From contig NZ_CAAKNY010000053.1 in assembly GCF_901212495.1 (NCBI RefSeq), forward strand, positions 42,602 to 106,601: a stretch of DNA of 64,000 bases, given 5' to 3'. Both the position numbers and the translations under genes were made by a program. The notes below the pieces were generated by a model that had not been told where the DNA came from, did not search any database, and worked only from the letters and a program-made list of their open reading frames with translations. This document shows, piece after piece, positions 8,681 through 15,997 of this stretch (positions are counted from its first letter, which is position 1; the number at the start of each line of letters is the position of its first letter). This DNA comes from Collinsella aerofaciens (lineage in GTDB: Bacteria > Actinomycetota > Coriobacteriia > Coriobacteriales > Coriobacteriaceae).

Positions 8681-9517
8681 ATGAAAATCCTCAAGCGGAT
8701 TAACAACAATACGGTTATCTGCGTAAACGCCAAGGGCCGTGAGCTCGTTGCGCTTGGCCGTGGAATCGGTTTCCCCAACAGCCCCGATGAGCTCACGCTC
8801 GATAGGGTCGAGCGCACCTTTTACGGCGTGGATGCCCGTTACCTGGCACTTCTGGACGAGATCGATCCTCAGGTGATGGAGTTTTCCGCCCAGATCGCCG
8901 ATATCGCCCGCTCTAACATCTCGCGTGAGCTTTCACCCAACCTTCCCTTTACCATGGCCGACCATGTCGCTTTTGCCATCAAGCGCTGCCGCGAGCATAT
9001 GTTTGTGCAGATGCCGCTCTCCTATGACGTGCAGCAGATGTATCCCATCGAGTATAAGATCGCCAAGTTCGCGCTCGAGGGCATCAATCGCGGCTTCAAC
9101 ATCAAGATGCCGCCAGGGGAGGCGAGCGGTATCGCGCTCTGCATCGTCAACAGCGTGGTCGCCTCGTCTTCAAAGGCCAAATCCAATACGGTGCGCAAGG
9201 ACGATGCGATGCTCGAGAAGTTCACCAAGATCATCGAGTCCGAGCTGGGAGTTTGCGTGGACCGCGACGGTTTTGACTTTTGCCGCTATGCCACGCACGT
9301 CCGCTACCTGCTGGAACGCGTACAGACAGGAGAGCCCCTCAACACGGATAACGGCGCGCTCTATGGGCCGCTCTGTGAGCAGCATCCCGATGTGGCTGTG
9401 TGCGTCGATCGCATGGCTGCGCTTATCGCAGAGCGTTTTGGCGCCGCGCTTGCCGATGAAGAGAAAGTCTACCTGATGCTTCACGTTAATCGCGTCTGTG
9501 CGGGATCCAGGCCTTAA
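8681..9517 (+). CDS. PRD-domain transcriptional antiterminator (BglG/LicT family)
   Basis: 278 aa. Residues about 1-58 form the RNA-binding CAT domain (MKILKRINNNTVICVNAKGRE, with GRGIGFP). Two PTS-regulated PRD domains follow, with conserved His in DHVAFAIKR and EYKIAKFAL in PRD1, and HVRYLLERV and LMLHVNR in PRD2. Proteins of this family bind a hairpin in the leader of PTS operons and stop termination when the cognate EII is busy with sugar. The PTS EIIBC gene follows after a leader with a terminator-like stem (9617-9675), which fits. The start ATG (8681) is preceded by AGGGAG. Confidence 0.9.
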   Translation: MKILKRINNNTVICVNAKGRELVALGRGIGFPNSPDELTLDRVERTFYGVDARYLALLDEIDPQVMEFSAQIADIARSNISRELSPNLPFTMADHVAFAIKRCREHMFVQMPLSYDVQQMYPIEYKIAKFALEGINRGFNIKMPPGEASGIALCIVNSVVASSSKAKSNTVRKDDAMLEKFTKIIESELGVCVDRDGFDFCRYATHVRYLLERVQTGEPLNTDNGALYGPLCEQHPDVAVCVDRMAALIAERFGAALADEEKVYLMLHVNRVCAGSRP

Positions 9518-9616
9518 TCGACCGCTCGCCGCTGAGATTCGACCGTTTGCCGGTTTTGACTTTCGTAAAGGCGTCCGTTGGATGTAGTTTCATAGTCACA
9601 TAAGGTGTTATTCGAG

Positions 9617-9675
9617 AAGAGCCTCGAAGCATGACGTAGACAGTTCCCTTGTCCGCATTGTGCTTCGGGACTCTT
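9617..9675 (+). promoter_or_regulatory. Terminator-like stem in the PTS operon leader (antitermination candidate)
   Basis: AAGAGCCTCGAAGCA (9617-9631) pairs with TGCTTCGGGACTCTT (9661-9675) with one wobble and one mismatch, about 110 bases before the EIIBC start. Only a weak T-run follows. A leader hairpin is expected for a BglG/LicT-controlled PTS gene, but I could not match the upstream bases to a known RAT consensus. Confidence 0.45.
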
Positions 9676-9783
9676 CTGTTTATGTTGCCCTTCCCGCCCC
9701 CTCGATTCGCCTTGTGCCAGGCCTGCCGTAATCGGACCTCGTGCATGCGCAGACGCGAGGCGGAAAAGCAAGGGAGTTCAGCT

Positions 9784-11208
9784 ATGGCTGATAACAAGAA
9801 AATCGCAGCCGATGTGCTCGAAGCCGTCGGAGGCAAGGAAAACGTGACGTTTGTGGCGCATTGCATGACGCGTCTGCGCTTTAATCTTAAGGATATCGAT
9901 ATGCCCGATATCAAGGAGATAAAGAAGATTAACGGCGTGCTGGGCGCCCAGATTTCGGGAACGCAGTTTCAGGTGATCGTGGGCCAAAACGTGCCCAAGG
10001 TCTACGATGAGCTCTGTAAGCTTGGTGGGTTTGCCAAGCAGGATGCCATCGATGAGAACCTCGACACCCCTAAGCAAAAGCTCACACCTAAGGTCATAGG
10101 CAATAACATCCTTAACTATCTCTCGAGCTCCATGGTGCCTATGATCCCCGTGCTCATGTGCGCCGGTCTCTTCAAGACCGTCGCCGTGGTGCTGGGCCCC
10201 ACGATGGCGGGCGTGCTGATCGAGACGAGCGACCTCTACGTTCTCATGAACATGGTCTACGACGCTGCGTTCTACTTCATTCCAGTTTATCTCGGTTACA
10301 ACGCGGCTAAGAATATCGGTGTAACGCCGGTTCTCGGTGCTTTTATGGGCGGCATTCTCATCGACCCGACCATGATCCAGATGGCGGCGAACGGGGTGCA
10401 GTTCTCCGTATACGGCATCCCCTGCGTTGCGGCAAACTACACCAAGACAGTTTTGCCCATTCTTCTCTCTGTTTGGGCGATGAGCTATATCGAGCGCTTC
10501 TTCCGCAAATATGTGCCAGATACTCTTTCAACGGTTTTTGCGCCTTTCCTCACTATGGTCGTTGCCGTCCCTGTCTCTCTCTGCGCTCTCGCCCCTGTTG
10601 GTTCATGGGCGGGCGATGCCCTCGCAGCTGGTTTTGAGCTTCTTGGAACTTCCGGTGGTGTCGCCGCCATTATCGGAGGAGGTATTCTGGCGGGTCTTTG
10701 GTGCCCAATGATTATTACTGGCATGCATGTGGCGGTTGTGATGATTGCCATTGCTAACTATATGACCGTGGGGTCCGACGGCTTTGTTTTGGTCGCGACG
10801 GGCGTCAGTCTTTGGGCGACCTTCGGTTGCGAGGTGGCGACGTGGCTCAAACTGCGTGATAAAGACGAGAAGAATATGGCATTCGGTTATTTGGTTGCAA
10901 ATATTGTCGGAGGCGTCGGTGAGCCTTTCATCTACGGCATGATGCTACGCTATCGCCGCGTGTTTGTCTGGAAGATTATCGGCTCCTTTGTTGCCGGTGC
11001 ACTTGCAATCGCTCTCGGGGCCACGGTTTATACTGCCGGCGCGGCATCAAACTTCCTAGAGTTCCTCGCGTTTGCGGGCGGTGGGACCCAGAACCTCATC
11101 AACTTTGGAATTGCCGCAGCTGCAGGCTTCCTTGTAAGCGCCTTGGGCACGTATTTCCTTGGCTTTACTGAAGACGAGCTCGAGAACGGTCCCGTTTCGG
11201 AGCGCTAA
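9784..11208 (+). CDS. PTS transporter subunit EIIBC (glucoside/sucrose/trehalose family)
   Basis: 474 aa membrane permease that imports and phosphorylates a sugar. The EIIB domain (residues about 1-85) has the phospho-cysteine in VAHCMTRLRF (Cys27). After a short linker comes an EIIC domain with about ten hydrophobic segments and the GEPFIYG sugar-binding loop. There is no fused EIIA domain, so a shared EIIA must supply phosphate. I chose the ATG at 9784 over upstream codons because it begins the usual EIIB sequence. A PRD antiterminator precedes it and a ceramidase-like hydrolase follows, so the substrate may be an unusual glycoside; specificity is not readable. Confidence 0.9.
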   Translation: MADNKKIAADVLEAVGGKENVTFVAHCMTRLRFNLKDIDMPDIKEIKKINGVLGAQISGTQFQVIVGQNVPKVYDELCKLGGFAKQDAIDENLDTPKQKLTPKVIGNNILNYLSSSMVPMIPVLMCAGLFKTVAVVLGPTMAGVLIETSDLYVLMNMVYDAAFYFIPVYLGYNAAKNIGVTPVLGAFMGGILIDPTMIQMAANGVQFSVYGIPCVAANYTKTVLPILLSVWAMSYIERFFRKYVPDTLSTVFAPFLTMVVAVPVSLCALAPVGSWAGDALAAGFELLGTSGGVAAIIGGGILAGLWCPMIITGMHVAVVMIAIANYMTVGSDGFVLVATGVSLWATFGCEVATWLKLRDKDEKNMAFGYLVANIVGGVGEPFIYGMMLRYRRVFVWKIIGSFVAGALAIALGATVYTAGAASNFLEFLAFAGGGTQNLINFGIAAAAGFLVSALGTYFLGFTEDELENGPVSER

Positions 11209-11241
11209 TGCTTAGATGTGTGGCACCTGATAAAGGTGCGA

Positions 11242-11275
11242 AACGGGAGGGGCGTTAACTGGGCGTCCCTCCTGT
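11242..11275 (+). terminator. Hairpin after the PTS gene
   Basis: AACGGGAGGGGCG pairs with CGTCCCTCCTGTT (two wobbles) around a short loop, 33 bases after the EIIBC stop. There is little T-run, so partial termination or mRNA processing before the hydrolase gene is as likely as full termination. Confidence 0.5.
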
Positions 11276-11399
11276 TATCAATAGCTGTTGACGGTCACAT
11301 GGCGTTTGGTGCTGATGGGTGAGCGTCTATAGGGGCGCTCGCTCTCGCCCTGATACCGATTGGGAAAACAGGCGTCTTCTGGGAAAGGATTATGGCTAC

Positions 11400-12611
11400 A
11401 TGAAGGTCGAGTTTGGGATCGAGAAGGTAAACGTGACGCCTGAGGCGTCCTGTCGTATGGGGGGTTACAACAGAAGTGGAACATGGACGGATGTTCTAGA
11501 CGATATCGAGGTCAATGCATGCTCTCTTCGCATCGATGCTGTCCCGTTCATTCTTATTGAGCTTGACTCGATCATGTTATCAAGGGAGTTTGCACTTTCG
11601 GTTAAAGCCTCCGTTTCGGCTAAGACAGGCGTCGATGCAGGCAATATTACCGTCGCCTGTATCCATACGCACTCCGCCCCCTGCTACTTCAAGCTTGCCT
11701 TTGAGGAAACCTTGCCCGAGGCTCAGCTGACGGAACGTCTCGCTATCTCCGCGGTGGATGCTGCTGTATCTGCATGGGTCAACAGGGAAAACGCGACCGT
11801 TTCCATGGAGACGCTCGAGGTTGACGGACTGTACGGAAATCGCAACGTTAAAAACGGGCCCGCAGACAAGAGCGTGACACTGTTCTCCTTTCTGTCTGCA
11901 GACGGAGGGACGCCTCTTGGCGGTGCCATGTTCATCTCGGTCCATCCAACCATTCTCAACGGGAAGAGCAGGGCTTTGTCTGCAGACTTAATCGGCCAGG
12001 TTAGATTACGCTTGGAAAGCAAGCGCGGGTGCCCCGTGCTCTGTATAAACGGAGCCTGCGGTGATGTTTCGACTCGTTTTTACCGTCAGGGCGATGGGGC
12101 TGCGGAGCTCATGCGGACAGCCGACGAGCTCTACAATCAAATCGAAGTAAAGCGCAAGAAGCTTGACTTGCTCGTAGATACCCCTAGATGGGGCTCGATT
12201 GCCATGCGGAGCGTCTACGATGCGGCCAGCGATCCAGATTGGAAATGGATGACGGACCGGGTAGAAAACAGCGAGGCAAATCCCATGAAGGATTTTCTCC
12301 TTAAACGCCAGCAGCTTAAGCGTTCCATGGGCAAAATCGAGCTCGAATTGCCGAGCCAATTCGCTGTGATCGGAAACTGTATTTTTATTACTATGCCTTG
12401 CGACACTTGTAGCGCTTTGGGCCTTGACTTTAAGAGGGCCTTTGTTGGCTATAACGTTTTTATTATTGGCTATGCAAATTCATACTGCAATTATTTGGTC
12501 CCTCGAGAAGATTACGGCAAGTATTTTGAGACGTTTAACTCCAGAACGCCGCGAGGGCTTGCTGACGAGTTTGTCTCAAGGGTCATTCGTGCGGTGGGGG
12601 CACTGCTGTAG
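11400..12611 (+). CDS. Neutral/alkaline ceramidase-like (PF04734-type) hydrolase
   Basis: 403 aa. Family features are the N-terminal GIEKVNVTPEASCRMGGY, the zinc-ligand region ACIHTHSAP, the second metal site FISVHPT, GACGDVSTRFY, and the late GYANSYCNYLVPREDYG. In characterised members these residues bind zinc and cleave the N-acyl bond of ceramide. This copy lacks a signal peptide and is short, so it should act in the cytoplasm, possibly on another amide. The ATG at 11400 has AAAGGA upstream. It lies between a PTS permease and an AEC permease, a setting that points to a sugar- or amide-containing nutrient. Confidence 0.8.
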   Translation: MKVEFGIEKVNVTPEASCRMGGYNRSGTWTDVLDDIEVNACSLRIDAVPFILIELDSIMLSREFALSVKASVSAKTGVDAGNITVACIHTHSAPCYFKLAFEETLPEAQLTERLAISAVDAAVSAWVNRENATVSMETLEVDGLYGNRNVKNGPADKSVTLFSFLSADGGTPLGGAMFISVHPTILNGKSRALSADLIGQVRLRLESKRGCPVLCINGACGDVSTRFYRQGDGAAELMRTADELYNQIEVKRKKLDLLVDTPRWGSIAMRSVYDAASDPDWKWMTDRVENSEANPMKDFLLKRQQLKRSMGKIELELPSQFAVIGNCIFITMPCDTCSALGLDFKRAFVGYNVFIIGYANSYCNYLVPREDYGKYFETFNSRTPRGLADEFVSRVIRAVGALL

Positions 12612-12693
12612 GAAGTAGGTGAAACCGTCGGTCGGTTGGTGCTGTGGGGCCGACTTTGGTTGTGGTGTCGGGCGCACTGGATGATTTTTTGGG

Positions 12694-13611
12694 GTGTCTA
12701 ATTTGTCAATTGTGGGACCTCTTATTCAACAAGTTCTTGTCATGTTTTTGCTCATGGGCGTGGGGTTTTGCCTTACCCGGGGAAAGATATTGGATGCGCG
12801 CTCAGCAAGGGATTTTGGCAAGCTGCTGATAAATATCGTGCTTCCCGTCATTATCTTTAAATCGTTTTGGACTGAGTTTTCTTTTGCCAAGCTGAACGAG
12901 TTGGCCGTGACATTCTCTCTGTCTGCCACGTTGCTTCTGCTCGCCGCTGTGGTTTCTCATGTGCTGTTGAGAAAGTGGCCAATCGATAACTTCGCCTCCG
13001 CGTTTTCAAATGCGGGCTTTATCGGCATTCCTCTTGTTGGGGCTGTCCTTGGGGAAGACGCCGTTTTTTTAATTGCGTGCATGATTGCGCTGCTCAATGC
13101 CGCGCAGTGGACATATGGGCAGTATCTCTTGTCGGGCTCGAAGGACTGCGTAAACCTCCGAGCTATCATGACGAGTCCGATGGTCCTCGCCCTTATAGCC
13201 GGCGTTGTCGTTTTTGTTGCACGTATACCGATGATCCCGATCGCCGACTCCCTGCTTTCTCTGATTGCGGCCCTCAATACCCCGCTGGCGATGCTGACGC
13301 TCGGAATCTATTTGGCTCAATCCGATTTACGTGCGCTCGCGGGGACAAGGAGCCTGTATCGGGTCTCGGCTGTGCGACTGTTTATCATTCCTCTCCTCTC
13401 CCTGCTTCTTTTAAGTATCGTCCTCTGCGATAAGGGCATAAAACTGGCCTTATTGATAGCGGCGGCGACGCCCACTGGTGCGAATGTGGCGATCTTTTCT
13501 CAACAGCTTGATAAAGACTATCGATATGCATGCGGAACGGTCTGCATAACCACGCTTCTATCCATGCTTTCTATGCCGTTGATGATTGCTGTTGGTCAGT
13601 TAGTACTTTAA
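12694..13611 (+). CDS. AEC-family (auxin efflux carrier-type) transporter
   Basis: 305 aa with about ten transmembrane helices in the 5+5 inverted arrangement of the AEC/BASS-like fold. The first segment is VLVMFLLMGVGFCLTRGKI, and the family's FSNAGFIGIPLVGA is in helix 4. NTPLAMLTLGIYLAQ and AAATPTGANVAIFSQQ are in the second half. AEC permeases move small carboxylates or amino acids. A GTG at 12694 is the likely start; a TTG at 12703 is possible. It is the last gene of the PRD-PTS-hydrolase cluster and might export a breakdown product. Confidence 0.85.
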   Translation: MSNLSIVGPLIQQVLVMFLLMGVGFCLTRGKILDARSARDFGKLLINIVLPVIIFKSFWTEFSFAKLNELAVTFSLSATLLLLAAVVSHVLLRKWPIDNFASAFSNAGFIGIPLVGAVLGEDAVFLIACMIALLNAAQWTYGQYLLSGSKDCVNLRAIMTSPMVLALIAGVVVFVARIPMIPIADSLLSLIAALNTPLAMLTLGIYLAQSDLRALAGTRSLYRVSAVRLFIIPLLSLLLLSIVLCDKGIKLALLIAAATPTGANVAIFSQQLDKDYRYACGTVCITTLLSMLSMPLMIAVGQLVL

Positions 13612-13635
13612 ATCCGCCTACCGGTGAGCCCTGTT

Positions 13636-14260
13636 TATCGCTCGCCTGTGTCCTGCCGCTCCACGCGACGCTGGATGAACGCCTCGTAGCGGTCGATTAT
13701 CTGAGGAATCCGAAATCTGAGTCTCCGTGGTCGGCGTCCTTTGCCAGTATGAGCTCCGCATCGTAGCCGGTTGTGTGCAGGTGTTCGAAGCACTCGGCCG
13801 ATAGTTCGCATTTGACGGTGCGGTTCTTGGTGCCGTGTGCGACGAGCGTCGGTGGCAGGGGGGCGTATCGGCGGTGATGTTGGCGGCGTCGCTCCCTGCA
13901 CAGCAGAGCTCGGAGTGTTCGTGCAAGTTGACATCACCCACGAGTAAGCCATCGGGACTCATACGCGGGCCGCTGTCGACTGTGTTGGGATAGCTGTCCT
14001 CATGCATAAAGCACATGCCGTCGTAGGGGTCAATGATGCCGAGACAATGGTCGCGGAGGCGGGCACGCCGTCTTGCTGATTCACGATGTGGCGCTCACCG
14101 CGGTGTACCCGCTTGAAGGGTGCCGACCAGTACGAGCTTGTCAGAGTTGATATCAAAGTGCCCAGCGTGGGGCATGTTGGGGCAATAACGGCAAGCATTT
14201 TTCTCGCCCGTCGTGCCTTGGACCTTGACGCCTTTGACCGTGCGTATGGACTCGGGAAGC
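13636..14260 (-). pseudogene. Alpha/beta-hydrolase (esterase) pseudogene
   Basis: Pieces of one esterase can be read in order on the minus strand but in different frames. First comes FDINSDKLVLVGTLQAG (nucleophile-elbow region, already without the GxSxG serine). Then GIIDPYDGMCFMHEDSY, TLVAHGTKNRTVKCELSAEC, and AKDADHGDSDF (catalytic His region), ending with IIDRYEAFIQRRV. Frame changes fall at a C6 run near 13860 and near 13700, among others. At least three frameshifts and the lost elbow make this a decayed gene. Confidence 0.75.
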
Positions 14261-14271
14261 TCCTTGTGCGT

Positions 14272-14655
14272 TCATGCCCCCAGCTCCATAGGCGTTCCGT
14301 TTTTCAAAGGCTGACGAGGGCTGTCAATCCCCCTCGTTTGGCGAGAGTTGCGGAGCACTTCGATTATGCATTTTGATTGGGCAAGATCATCGATTAATTT
14401 GTCCTGGTCTGCTCGCGCTATTTTGTCAAGGTTGGCGTCCCACTCATCTAAGAGAACCACGTCGCAGCTCTTTTCTGGATAACCGGACTCCAAGAGCTTG
14501 AGTATTCGAGCGACCGCTTGTCCGCAATCAACGAATTGATAGAAGGTCTTAGCTTGTCTCCGAGCATCGATTTGTTTCGGATGCCCATCAATGAACATAA
14601 CAGTTTCATGACGCCTCCCGTAATGGGGCGTGACGACAATTGACTTAGATTGCAT
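14272..14655 (-). pseudogene. ABC-transporter ATPase remnant (C-terminal part of the NBD)
   Basis: 127 codons holding a degenerate signature (DCGQAVARILKLL) and a Walker B-type motif (VVLLDEWDANLD), followed by LAQSKCIIEVLR. Walker A and the membrane part are missing, so it cannot be a working transporter. The EWDANLD form is typical of exporter-type ABC proteins of peptide or siderophore systems rather than of importers. The N-terminal 30 residues do not resemble an ABC domain. It is preceded by a small ORF (14679-14816) and followed by the esterase pseudogene. Confidence 0.55.
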
Positions 14656-14678
14656 GAGCGGCTATTTGGGCTAAGAGG

Positions 14679-14816
14679 TTAGTAGCGGATGAGAGCCAAA
14701 TCCCGCTTGCACTTATGCTTTTTGGCATAAGAAGCTCCGGGAGCGTTATTTAAAAGAGAAGCGGATGCATCGATTCCGTATTTAGACAAAATGGAGCGCA
14801 AATCATCAGTCAACAT
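14679..14816 (-). CDS. Small ORF of 45 codons, unknown
   Basis: ATG at 14814-14816 and TAA at 14679-14681. The peptide begins MLTDDLRSILSKYGIDAS and ends with a basic, Cys-containing tail (KKHKCKRDLALIRY). It lies 23 bases upstream of the ABC ATPase remnant in the same direction, in AT-rich DNA. It could be a peptide-precursor relic of a former export locus or simply the stub of a larger gene. The ribosome site is weak. Confidence 0.35.
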   Translation of the reverse strand: MLTDDLRSILSKYGIDASASLLNNAPGASYAKKHKCKRDLALIRY

Positions 14817-14865
14817 AATAAACCGCTCTGTGGGGGGGGCTATCATAGTCGTGCCGAACGGACTT

Positions 14866-14880
14866 GTCGTTTTAAACGAC
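14866..14880. promoter_or_regulatory. Perfect palindrome in an AT-rich control region
   Basis: GTCGTTTTAAACGAC is perfectly symmetric and lies about 50 bases upstream of the small ORF, within the AT-rich stretch 14817-15002, which has no gene. It is a possible repressor site. Confidence 0.35.
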
Positions 14881-15035
14881 TTAAATTGAATTGTTGAATT
14901 GTCTATTGGAAAACTACAATGGACTAATCCACTTTGCGAGAACTAAACAGAGGACTATTCATTACATTTTAGTGTTTAAGCGAGATTCTTTAAGAGAGAT
15001 TTTCAAATATTGTCGCCCGGTTCACGTCTGTTATC

Positions 15036-15230
15036 CAGGTTGCCTATTTGGGGGATGTGGCGCCTAGTTACCCGATGCCGTGCCCTGGTTTGAGCTGTCG
15101 GATGCCGTGCCAGATGCAGAACCGCTCGAGCTACTGTTGCTACTGTCGGCTGTGCCGTTTCCGACGCATTGCCGTTTGCCTTGTCGTCCGTGCTCGGTTG
15201 CGAGCCATCGGTTGTCTGGCTTAAGTCGGT
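15036..15230 (-). pseudogene. Decayed copy of the 3' end of the gene at 7470-8432
   Basis: This stretch aligns base by base with 7440-7655. It keeps the end-of-gene text around CGCCTAGTT, the poly-Ser/Thr codon pattern, and SQTTDGSQPST upstream, but it has frame-breaking indels and no 5' portion. It is the relic of a duplication or recombination event inside the graveyard region. Confidence 0.75.
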
Positions 15231-15323
15231 AACAGATACCATCAACTCATCAAGGGGGCTTGCTGTCTTTGGTGCGATAGCTTGATGCTAAACTGGATTT
15301 ACGATTGCGAGGTGGTTTACGTG

Positions 15324-15593
15324 ATGTACCCGTATATGACATTCGAAGATGGTACTGAGGTCATTCATTCTGACCTGATTACGGATGGCGATATCGAAAA
15401 GGTTGTCGTGCATTTTGAACGACCGACGGCAGAGGGCTTCGACTCCGCTCGTTGTGAGTTACCTACTTACAATTGGACTATGTGGGAGGGGCGCTTCACC
15501 GATGAGGAGAAGCGAGGATTTGAGACTTTTCTGAGCAATAACGCCCATTTGCTGTATCGCTACGCCGCAAACGGAGGAGCCAAAGTTGCCTAG
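15324..15593 (+). CDS. Conserved small protein, partner of a DUF4160 protein
   Basis: 89 aa, soluble and acidic. It has MYPYMTFEDGTEVIHSDL at the start, a strand-rich middle (EKVVVHFERPTAEGF, CELPTYNW), and a helical end (DEEKRGFETFLSNNAHLLY). I chose the ATG at 15324 because GAGGTGG precedes it. The next gene starts eight bases before this one stops. The same two-gene pair recurs in Firmicutes and Actinobacteria from memory, and its role is unknown. A toxin-antitoxin-like function is a guess based on size and coupling. Confidence 0.75.
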   Translation: MYPYMTFEDGTEVIHSDLITDGDIEKVVVHFERPTAEGFDSARCELPTYNWTMWEGRFTDEEKRGFETFLSNNAHLLYRYAANGGAKVA

Positions 15594-15864
15594 CCTATTT
15601 CTTATTGGCGGCTATCGGGTCTTCTTTTGGTCCAACGAAGCGGGCGAGCCAATCCATGTCCATGTTTGCAAGGGAGCGCCTTCAGATAGCTCGGCCAAAA
15701 TCTGGCTGACTCGCAGGGGAGGTTGCATTGTCGCTAATAACAAAGCGCAGATCCCCCGGAGCACACTTGACGACCTCTGTGAAATTATCGCCGCGCAGCA
15801 TGAATTGATTTGTTCTAAATGGAAGGCATTTTTCCTTGTGGACGAGATCTCGTTCTACTGCTAA
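15586..15864 (+). CDS. DUF4160-domain protein
   Basis: 92 aa. Hallmarks of DUF4160 are GYRVFFWSNEAGEPIHVHVCKG and the later WKAFF motif. The gene starts with TTG (15586) after GGAGGAG and overlaps the previous gene by eight bases, so the two are translated together. DUF4160 proteins are small, cytoplasmic and of unknown function, often in mobile or accessory DNA. Here the pair lies directly next to the decayed region 13.6-15.25 kb. Confidence 0.8.
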   Translation: MPSLFLIGGYRVFFWSNEAGEPIHVHVCKGAPSDSSAKIWLTRRGGCIVANNKAQIPRSTLDDLCEIIAAQHELICSKWKAFFLVDEISFYC

Positions 15865-15997
15865 ACGCTATTCTGACTTCTCTTTTTCATTTTTAATCAT
15901 GAGACTGCCCATCAGCGCGGATTGAACTTGACAGTACAATGGAGGCGGACTTTATTGCCGCTGCTCGTTGCGGCTAAACGGATGTGTTGGAGCTCGC

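Noticed and set aside
9540..9640. A RAT (antiterminator-binding) site before the PTS gene
   Set aside because: Position fits, but the bases do not match the RAT consensus I know; only the terminator-like stem is reported.
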